Source: Fragilaria radians
Lineage: Eukaryota; Bacillariophyta; Fragilariophyceae; Fragilariales; Fragilariaceae
Direction of reading: 5' to 3'
Assembly (NCBI GenBank): GCA_900642245.1
Contig: CAAAJI010000854.1
Span: forward strand, 6,757-20,932
DNA length: 14,176 nucleotides
The notes below the pieces were generated by a model, which saw nothing but the letters and a program-made list of their open reading frames with translations, was not told the origin of the DNA and did not search any database. A program made the translations under genes and the position numbers. Positions 7,837 through 14,176 of this stretch are shown piece after piece. Numbering within the stretch: the stretch's first letter is position 1; each line of letters begins with the position of its first letter.

Positions 7837-8756
7837 TCAATAGACCTTGCCTGATGATATTTCTCTCTTCTTGGGCTCATCAATCACTTCTTCATGGAAT
7901 TCATGATTCAACTTCTTAATTCTTTCAATGAAATCTACATCATCATCATATTCAGATTCATCCTTTGAATATGACCAGGAATTGAACAATTCATTGACAC
8001 TCCTATTAAGCCATACAATATCTTTTGAATGGATGATCATCTTAGTCTCCATATATGATATTCTATACAGGATGTTTGAGTTGTCAACAGAGTATCCCAT
8101 GAACATGCAAGTAGTTCCTCGATTCTTCAACTTTCCTTGAATATCCTTCCTAGTAGTAAAACTCCCATTTCACCAAAATTCTAAGACTTGGAGCGAACTT
8201 AGGTTTGCATCCGTAAAGTAGCTGAAATGGGCAATTTTCTTGAACTTTGATTGCAGCAATGTTAGATAAGAAGTTATTGTCCTTGAACACTCAGCCCAAA
8301 CTCCTGATCCAACTCCCCTCTTCAATCCTGCATTGTTCAATATCGCTCGAATTCTACCGTAAATTGTTTGAAAATTTCTCTCCACCTTACCATTGTGTTG
8401 TAGCGTACGTTGTCCTGAGAATATCTTGTATCCCTTCTCGCGACGAAAGTTTTAGAATGACTTATTCTCGTCAGAGTTTATGTAACGGATGTACTTAACA
8501 TTAATTCCGCAATTTTTAAATCAGTTAACAGCATAAACATCTTCTCCTTCAACTCACTCTTGTTTTCAAGGAAGATATTCCAACAAAGCTCTGCATAATT
8601 GTCAACCATTAACGCCCAAAAACTGGATCCTCCATTACGTGCATCTCTAACTGGACTAATTAAACGGTTGTTAACCGGGTTATGAGCCTGATACCGTGAA
8701 TCCTTGTAAACTTGGACCATTAAATAATACTCCTGAGAAATCAAACAAGTCGTCAT
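7837..8756 (-). mobile_element. Ty1/copia relic B: integrase
   Basis: Three minus-strand frames carry consecutive parts of one copia integrase. GGSSFWALMVDNYAE holds the first catalytic Asp (8603-8601). KSELKEKMFMLLTDLKIAE follows, then a frameshift near 8510. Next, VKYIRYINSDENKSF aligns with the usual IR-x-DNAGEN motif, so the second catalytic Asp is replaced by Ile (codon 8481-8479). TLQHNGKVER keeps the catalytic Glu (8382-8380). The C-terminal region reads YGRIRAILNNAGL and GVWAECSRT; after further frameshifts it continues with KNRGTTCMFMGYSVD, then HSKDIVWLNRS and an acidic linker. Identity is strongest from about 8670 leftwards; the part from 8670 to 8756 is not recognisable. The lineage differs from relics A and C. 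The element is inactive. It runs head-to-head with the LRR gene. Confidence 0.82.
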
Positions 8757-8775
8757 CCGTGTTGAACAGATTGAT

Positions 8776-10632
8776 ATGGACGGAACAACTTATGAACTCA
8801 ATAGCAGTGCTTTGTTTGGCGATATAGCTGATTTTGTCGATGCATTGAAAAATAGCTTAACCTTGAAATCTCTGACTATAAGGATGGATTATGGTAACAA
8901 AGTCAATGCTTCAAGTTTGTCTGCAATCGCGGATGCATTGAAGGTAAACTCTTCTTTGACATCTTTGGATCTTAGCGATAATTCAATTGGAAACGAGGGA
9001 GCCATGGCAATAGCTGATGTATTGAAGGTAAACTCTTCTTTGACATATTTGAAACTTAGCGATAATTCAATTGGAAAAGAGGGAGCCATGGCAATTGCTG
9101 ATGTATTGAAGGTTAACTCTTCCTCGACAGCTTTGAATCTTGGCTATAATTCAATTGAACAAGAGGGAGCCATGGCAATTGCTGATGCATTGAAGGTAAA
9201 CTCTTCTTTGACATCTTTGGATCTTCGCAGAAACTCAATTGAAAATGATGGAGCCATGGTGATTGCTGATGCATTGATGATTAACTCTTCTTTGGAATCT
9301 TTGAATCTTAGCATTAATTCAATTGGAAAAGATGGAGCCATGGCAATTGCTGATGCATTGAAAGTAAACTCTTCTTTGACATCTTTGGATCTTAGCATGA
9401 ATTCAATTGAAAAAGAGGGAGCCATGGCAATTGCTGATGTATTGATGATCAACTCTTCTTTGGAATCTTTGTCTCTTTGCAGTAATTCAATTGGAAAAGA
9501 GGGAGTCATGGCAATTGCTGATGCATTGAAGGTAAACTCTTCCTTGACATCTTTGAATTTTAGCTGTAATTACATTCAAGACAAGGGAGCCGTGGCAATT
9601 GCTGATGTATTGAAGGTAAACTCTTCTTTGGAATCTTTGTATCTTAGAGGAAATTTAATTGAAAAAGATGGAGCCATGGCAATTGCTGATGTATTGAAGG
9701 TTAACTCTTCCTTGACATCTTTGAATCTTAGCAGAAACTCAATTGAAAAAGATGGAGCCATGGCAATTGCTGATGCATTGAAGGTAAACTCTTCTTTGAC
9801 ATCTTTGGATCTTAGCAGAAACTCAATTGAAAAAGATGGAGCCATGGCAATTGCTGATGCATTGAAGGTAAACTCTTCCTTGGCATCTTTGGATCTTAGC
9901 AGAAACTCAATTGAAAAAGATGGAGCCATGGCAATTGCGGATGCATTGAAGGTAAACTCTTCCTTGACATCTTTGAATCTTAGCGATAATTTTATTGGAA
10001 ACAATGGAGCCATGGCAATTGCTGATGCATTGAAGGTAAACTCTTCTTTGACATCTTTGAATCTTAGCGATAATTTAATTCAAGGCGAGGGAGCCATGGC
10101 AATTGCTGATGCATTGAAGGTAAACTCTTCCTTGACATCTTTGAAACTTAGATGTAATTCAATTGAACAAGAGGGAGTCATGGCAATTGCTGATGCATTG
10201 AAGATAAACTCTTCTTTGACATCTTTGGACTTTCAAGGGAATTTCATTGACAATGAGGGAGCCATTGCAATTGCTGATGCATTGAAGTTCAATACAACCT
10301 TGACATATTTGTATATTGCAAGGCGTTTTTTTCGTTATGAGGGAGCAATTGCACTTGCTGATGCATTAACTTATAATCCAACTCTCTTAAGTTTTAGGGA
10401 TGTTGATTATCATGAGCAGCATGACTTCCATGGAATTACAGATTTCAAAGACACATTTAATTATTTGCAAGGTTTACTAAATATTCTCATTGGTGAGGAA
10501 GCTGCTCAAGTGTTAGGAATTGCATTCCATATAAAAACTCGGTGTGTAATACCTAAAAACTCTCTTGATCGGGATGATTACTCTCTTGATTGGCATGAGC
10601 TTGGGTGTGCATATGTGATGCCTATGATTTAG
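8776..10632 (+). CDS. LRR protein with 17 consecutive 28-residue RI-like repeats
   Basis: This is a single open frame of 618 codons from an ATG at 8776 to a TAG at 10630. Residues 1-59 form an N-terminal cap containing one degenerate repeat. Residues 60-535 are 17 gapless 28-residue units of the form SLTSLxLSxNxIxxxGAMAIADALKVNS, the ribonuclease-inhibitor (RI)/NLRC3-like LRR type with strand LxxLxLxxN and a following helix. Residues 536-618 are a non-repeat C-terminal cap with LQGLLNILIGEEAAQVLGIA. There is no signal peptide or membrane segment, so it should be cytosolic or nuclear, and it has no attached NTPase, TIR or kinase domain. Such solenoids bind protein partners; the partner is unknown. 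The frame remains open upstream to 8737 without another ATG, so the start might be internal or the 5' end lost. Relic copia B lies directly upstream in the opposite direction. A decayed paralogue sits at 5836-6728. Confidence 0.85.
   Translation: MDGTTYELNSSALFGDIADFVDALKNSLTLKSLTIRMDYGNKVNASSLSAIADALKVNSSLTSLDLSDNSIGNEGAMAIADVLKVNSSLTYLKLSDNSIGKEGAMAIADVLKVNSSSTALNLGYNSIEQEGAMAIADALKVNSSLTSLDLRRNSIENDGAMVIADALMINSSLESLNLSINSIGKDGAMAIADALKVNSSLTSLDLSMNSIEKEGAMAIADVLMINSSLESLSLCSNSIGKEGVMAIADALKVNSSLTSLNFSCNYIQDKGAVAIADVLKVNSSLESLYLRGNLIEKDGAMAIADVLKVNSSLTSLNLSRNSIEKDGAMAIADALKVNSSLTSLDLSRNSIEKDGAMAIADALKVNSSLASLDLSRNSIEKDGAMAIADALKVNSSLTSLNLSDNFIGNNGAMAIADALKVNSSLTSLNLSDNLIQGEGAMAIADALKVNSSLTSLKLRCNSIEQEGVMAIADALKINSSLTSLDFQGNFIDNEGAIAIADALKFNTTLTYLYIARRFFRYEGAIALADALTYNPTLLSFRDVDYHEQHDFHGITDFKDTFNYLQGLLNILIGEEAAQVLGIAFHIKTRCVIPKNSLDRDDYSLDWHELGCAYVMPMI
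8953..10380 (+). repeat. Tandem array of 17 units of 84 bp (LRR coding repeat)
   Basis: Exactly 17 units of 84 bases run without indels. Most share GGAGCCATGGCAATTGCTGA and AAGGTAAACTCTTC at the DNA level, so the array grew by copying whole units. Units 10-12 (9709-9960) are almost identical in DNA. The outer units 16 and 17 are the most divergent. Differences cluster in the strand part (the codons around the conserved Asn), while the helix part is nearly constant. Confidence 0.95.
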
Positions 10633-11158
10633 ACTCTTAATGTAAGCATTTATTTCATTTTTTCTCTAAATATATCAATGATGTCATGGTGTATTGTCAA
10701 AGCTCTCCCAATTACAAGTTGTAATTACTAATATTAGATTGAACTAAAGTGCAAAATTCCCCCAATTTCACCAGTAGAAAGTATTCTAATGTAGTATAGG
10801 TGATAGAAGTGTAATTGAATCAATTATAATACTTTTTAGTAGTAGATCTTAACAGAATCAATCTCTTCAAGGATTCAACCTTGATCACTGAAACTTCCAG
10901 TGAATCTTGAATTCAATTTGGCACTTGAAAGTAGGTCTATCTTTGATAGTCTGTTTTAAGCGCACTGTTAGCTTAATTAAGTTGCCTATGGGTTCAATTT
11001 GTGCGTTGAATCATTGATGCTGGACGTTAATGTCTAATCTAACTTATTAAGTAAACATATCTCATTTACCTTAAGTAATTCTGAAGGTAAACCATTCTGA
11101 GGTTAGCGGGTTCAAACTTCACATGTTTCCTTTTATTCCTTGTAGTCCGCATTTCGCA
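10633..11158 (+). repeat. LRR 3' flank with right copy of the shared repeat
   Basis: The 3' flank of the LRR gene. From the stop codon to about 10730 and from about 10755 to 11158 it matches 5975-6045 and 6307-6728. It includes the CTTGATCACTGAAACTTCCAGTGAATCT hairpin (about 10881-10908) and a terminal pyrimidine tract TTTCCTTTTATTCCTTGTAG that reads like a 3' splice acceptor. It could be a 3' UTR shared by this LRR family, or a solo LTR caught in an old duplication. Confidence 0.8.
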
Positions 11159-11478
11159 TTCTCTCCCATAAAGTTTCTTTTGTTAAATATTGTGGCATTT
11201 GTGATCTAAGAAATGACCATTAAAGCAAGAATTTCTTTAGCAGGATTAGAAATTGACGTGATTGCAATTGTGAATGCAAATGGATATGAAAATGAAAAGT
11301 GATATAAATGTTTGGTAATAAGTGAACGGTGATGGAAGAGGGAGAAAAACAGAATTTTTGCTAGAAAGATTGAAATAATCTGTAAGCAACCAGAGATTTC
11401 TAGCATACTTGAGTATTTATTGAGGAAAACCTACTTTTGACAAAAGCTGAAGCCAAGTAAGTTACTGTAAAGATCAAA
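11159..11478. other. Spacer before copia C, possible leader or LTR
   Basis: 320 bases of purine-rich plus strand between the LRR 3' flank and the copia C Gag. A 5' LTR and primer binding site of copia C would be expected here, but with no second LTR copy in the window neither can be delimited. I saw no gene. Confidence 0.4.
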
Positions 11479-12116
11479 ATGGAAATGGATATGATTTGAG
11501 TAAATCATGGTAGCATACCAAGTTTTGATGGAGATGCAAATCATTTTCAGTTGTGGTGGAAGAAGTTCAAGGCATTTGCTGTGTTTTCAGGGTTTGCTGA
11601 AGCTATCCAGGAAACATTGATCCCAAGATGCCAGATAGTGAAGATTCCAGCATTGATTACAGTACTGAGGAAGTAGAAGACAGGGATTGGCAAAACAGAA
11701 GAACAATCTTGCTATTTCCTGTTTTACATTGGCATTTAGTAAGGAAGGAGTAATGGCAATGGTGAGCAGATTCGTCACAAGAGAGTGGCCTGAAGGATTG
11801 GCTTGTCTTGTTGTCATCAATCCCATGAAGAGGCATAAACCTGTTCACACAATCTCAAAGGTTGAGATGTGTTAGAAACTGAATCAAATAACAACGAAGA
11901 GGGATAGCAATCCATCATTGCTGTTTGAGATGCTTGCATCCATTGAAGACCAGTATCTGGCCCCAGGAATGAAGCTAGATGAGGCTGATCTATAATTGCG
12001 GTAATGCTTGATGTAGCTCCAGACGAGTATCAGTCAATTTTAACGGCAGAGCAAAGCAGTAACAGCATTGGAGACAGATTAATCGTAAAAAAGTTAGTAA
12101 AAAGTTTGATGATGGA
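11479..12116 (+). pseudogene. Copia C Gag, capsid part
   Basis: An ATG at 11479 opens MEMDMI, then a TGA at 11497, then in the same frame SIPSFDGDANHFQLWWKKFK. This is the start motif of copia Gag (FDG...W..W/K). After a frameshift near 11640, a second frame (11687-11875) carries NNLAISCFTLAFSKEGVMAM and VTREWPEGLACLVV, ending in a TAG at 11873. The same frame then reads DSNPSLLFEMLASIEDQY and KLDEADL, the C-terminal capsid helices. A further shift gives VMLDVAPDEYQSI. Gag forms the virus-like particle in active elements. This copy has at least three lesions and is dead. Confidence 0.75.
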
Positions 12117-12119
12117 GAA

Positions 12120-12416
12120 GTGTTGCTTGCAGCCTTTACCTGCAAGTGCTCTCACTGTGGTAAGCATGACCACATAGCACATAAGTGTCCAGAAAGATCA
12201 AACAGCGAGAATGATGCACCAAAAACAAAGATGACCTTCAAGAAATGCCTGAAGTGTTGTAAAAGAGGCCATTGGACTAAGAACCCTGCAAAGAATAATG
12301 AGGAAAAGGGAGTGAATAAAGAAACTGGTGCGGTGGGTATGGACTCGAAGATCCAGCTATGGATAGCTGACACTGCTGCTAGAGTGCACACGACACCACA
12401 TGAGAATATACGCTAG
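12120..12416 (+). pseudogene. Copia C nucleocapsid zinc knuckles and protease start
   Basis: The first CCHC knuckle, CSHCGKHDHIAHKC (12147-12188), is complete (C-x2-C-x4-H-x4-C). The second, CLKCCKRGHWTKNP (12246-12287), has Cys, Cys and His, but Pro stands where the last Cys is expected. The following WIADTAARVH matches the retropepsin active site. The catalytic Asp codon is at 12369-12371, and Ala stands where Gly is usual in D-T/S-G. The frame stops at 12414. In intact elements these parts bind genomic RNA and cleave the polyprotein. Confidence 0.82.
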
Positions 12417-12666
12417 CAACATCAAGACATAGTCTATTGAAGATGTGATCACCATGGGGCATGGTAATCAGGAGAGAACCGGAGTGACTGGTGATGTTGA
12501 AGGAGTGGCAAGGACTGCAGAAGGAGAGAAACTTGTGAGAATCCAAGGTGTCATGGATTTGAAAAATGGTCAGTTTAATCTTTTTATCATCACTCAAAAG
12601 CTAACAAAGGATGGAGGATGAAAGGCACTTCTGATGAGATCATTATAAAGAAGGACAAAATGAAAA

Positions 12667-13640
12667 TTGAGTTTAATGATAAGATACCCACGGCAAAAGG
12701 GGTACTGTTTGGAGCCGTCTAATGATTTTTTGAGAGGTGTAGCAAGTGCACCAACTAGCCCAAAACTGACTTTAAATGAAGCCCATGATAAATTGGAGCA
12801 CATTGGGAATCAAGCTACAAAAATCATTGCATCTCAGCTTGGTTGGGAATTAACTGACAATGGAGTGGTATGTGAGTCTTGCGCAGAGGATAAAGCCCAT
12901 TAGAAGAACATCGTTGCAAAGCCCAGAAAGTCTCCAAAAGTCTTAAAAGGTGAGAATAAGGAATTCCAAGAACTTGAAAATTCTACTAAACCTTACTGGA
13001 GCATCATGGCAGATGAAGCTACACAAATTAAATTCTCTGATTTCTTTGAGAGCAAGAGTGGGATGATAGAACCCACATGTGAGACAATCAATAAATGGCT
13101 TAAAGCTGGAAAAATATAAAAATAATTAGGTATGACGATGCAGGTGAAAATTGTGCTCTGGAGAAAGACTCAAACGTTCTGATTGGAAGATAAACCTTAA
13201 TTTTGAATATGCAGAGAAACCACTTGGAGAACGTGGCATTCCACACCATTGCAAATTGCGGAAGGGCTGTTATGAATAGAGCAAATGTCCTACTAAAATA
13301 CAGATTTGACCTCTGGCTTGAAGCATAAAAGACAGCAACTATTTTGGATGGACTGGTAGTCATTGACATAAACGGTAATAAAGACATCCGGTGCTCACAT
13401 TGGGAGGAAGGCATTCCTGACTTTGTTAAGAAATTACAAGCATGGGGAGAAGCTGCAGCAGTTAAGCTCAAGAAACGAGGCAGTACATAGATTGAAGACA
13501 GATGATTCATATGCATGTTTGTTGGGTATCTAGAGTCCCATTCCAGCAATACTTACCGCATGTGGGATCCAAGATCCCGACAGGTTTAACCTGGTTGAAT
13601 AGAATGATTTTCAAAACCGTTCATGTTGATGCGGATTTAA
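12667..13640 (+). pseudogene. Copia C integrase
   Basis: The zinc-binding domain is intact in sequence: H-x4-H-x23-C-x2-C with His at 12784 and the last Cys ending at 12882 (AHDKLEHIGN ... CESCAEDKAH). A TAG at 12901 stands where Gln is usual in KARQKN. The core follows. The first catalytic Asp is in IMADEATQIKFSDFF (13012-13014), the second in RYDDAGEN (13134-13136), and the Glu in NHLENVAF (13227-13229). That gives 30 residues between Asp and Glu, slightly under the usual 35, in a region with frame damage. The C-terminal part reads TATILDGLVVIDINGN, WGEAAAVKLKKRG, CMFVGYLESHSSNTYRMWDP and WLNRMIF. TAA, TAG and TGA stops interrupt it. Confidence 0.82.
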
Positions 13641-14176
13641 ATGCTCAAATTGAATGGATGCCAAAATACAAGCCAAATCAACCTAGTGACAGCAACAGCC
13701 ACGAAGAAGTACTCTTTGATAAGGATGAAGAATCTAATGGTGACGAGGATAAAACCAGTGATAGGGATGGTGAAGAACAAAATGATGACCCTGAAGACAT
13801 TGAGAATCACGTCAATTTGGAGGACACTATTTACACTCAGCAGACTAAATCCGGACAAATCAGAATTGACTAAAAAGTATGGAGATTACGTGACAGCAGC
13901 CATTGATAAATGTGACAAATTCATGTTGATTGTTGCTCGTACTGGTGAAGGAATAAGCAGCACTATGGAGTTACATGTAATGAATTTCAAGGAGGCCATG
14001 AAGACTCCAGACAAAAGTAAGTGGTTTGAAGCAGTTGAAATTGAGCATGATAGGATGATAAAGAATCAAGCAATGACTCCATTATGTTTGTCAACAATTT
14101 GAAAAGATGATAAACTTATGACTACTACATGGGCCATGAAGAAAAAGGTCAATGGAACATTCAGAGCCCATTTAAA
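13641..14176 (+). pseudogene. Copia C linker and start of reverse transcriptase (cut by window end)
   Basis: First comes an acidic linker (Glu, Asp, Asn-rich, readable at about 13700-13850 in the other frame), as is usual between integrase and reverse transcriptase in copia elements. Then, in the 13641 frame, NFKEAMKTPDKSKWFEAVEI and EHDRMIKN match the opening of the RVT_2 domain. After a TGA at 14100, TTTWAMKKKVNGTFRAHL matches the next block, in which WxxKxKxxGxxRARL is conserved. The catalytic YVDD motif lies outside the window. The domain would copy element RNA into DNA; this copy is interrupted. Confidence 0.8.

Larger units (their letters stand above)
11479..14176 (+). mobile_element. 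Ty1/copia relic C, colinear from Gag to start of reverse transcriptase
   Basis: This is the best preserved element in the window, though every domain is split by stops or frameshifts. The order is Gag, two zinc knuckles, aspartic protease, integrase zinc finger, integrase core, integrase C-terminus, acidic linker, reverse transcriptase. This order (integrase before reverse transcriptase) defines the Ty1/copia superfamily. The wording of Gag and integrase recalls diatom CoDi-type elements. The element runs off the window end within reverse transcriptase. No LTR could be assigned. At least a dozen in-frame stops show it cannot encode a working polyprotein. It lies in the same direction as the LRR gene and starts about 850 bases after its stop codon. 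Confidence 0.88.

Noticed and set aside
8889..10013. Three long antisense frames under the LRR gene
   Set aside because: They mirror the 84-bp coding repeat: any frame without a stop in one unit stays open in all. Their products are repeats of one antisense peptide with no family likeness.
10793..11155. The right flank repeat as the 5' LTR of copia C
   Set aside because: The homology with the left copy extends into the LRR coding tail, the left copy has no copia element in the right place, and no primer binding site is evident after 11158. Kept only as an alternative.
11182..11441. A TG...CA segment as the copia C LTR
   Set aside because: There is only one copy in the window and TG/CA ends are common by chance.
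11206..11848. Minus-strand frames under the copia C leader and Gag
   Set aside because: They are antisense to recognisable Gag, and their content is compositional (Ser, Phe, Leu-rich).
13100..13858. Minus-strand frames of 149 and 73 codons under copia C
   Set aside because: They lie antisense to recognisable integrase and linker sequence and match no family.
1..14176. CRISPR arrays, tRNA or rRNA genes, bacterial operons
   Set aside because: No spaced short repeats, no tRNA-like folds or rRNA words were seen. The only regular repeat is the coding LRR array, which has no spacers.

Overview
The window looks like AT-rich nuclear DNA of a single-celled eukaryote. There are no operons or ribosome-binding sites, host-type genes lie far apart, a plausible 104-bp GT-AG intron is visible, and the space between genes is filled with decayed LTR retrotransposons. 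The Ty1/copia relics carry Gag and integrase wording that I associate with diatom (CoDi-type) copia elements. A diatom, or at least a stramenopile, is therefore the best guess, but this is inference and not proof.

Layout, left to right. (1) 83-709, minus: an apparently intact LURP-one-related (LOR/tubby-like) protein gene. (2) About 880-1250, plus: a badly decayed Ty3/gypsy pol relic. (3) 1382-1808, minus: an unrecognised exon-like reading frame broken by a perfect 88-bp tandem duplication. (4) 2311-3954, minus: a Crinkler/RHS-type P-loop NTPase gene with a nuclease-like C-terminal part, carrying one nonsense codon and one frame change, and probably a tiny 5' exon. (5) 4022-5001, minus: relic copia A (second half of integrase plus downstream linker), interrupted by a 14-base homopolymer. 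(6) 5836-6728, plus: the decayed tail of a second LRR gene together with its 3' flank. (7) 6905-7825, minus: a Ty3/gypsy relic. (8) 7837-8756, minus: relic copia B (integrase). (9) 8776-10632, plus: an intact, uninterrupted LRR gene with 17 consecutive 28-residue repeats, followed by the second copy of the shared 3' flank. (10) 11479 to the window end, plus: relic copia C, colinear from Gag to the start of reverse transcriptase.

The genes do not form a pathway. The common theme is a fast-changing accessory region: a repeat-rich LRR gene whose variation is concentrated at putative surface positions, a decayed sibling of that gene 4.5 kb away, a Crinkler/RHS gene (a family known to accumulate as retrotransposon-associated multigene families), and at least five separate retrotransposon relics. 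The most informative signals are the duplicated LRR tail plus flank, the near-identical LRR repeats, and the broken Crinkler/RHS gene. Coordinates of relics are approximate because they were found by reading conserved motifs through stops and frameshifts.
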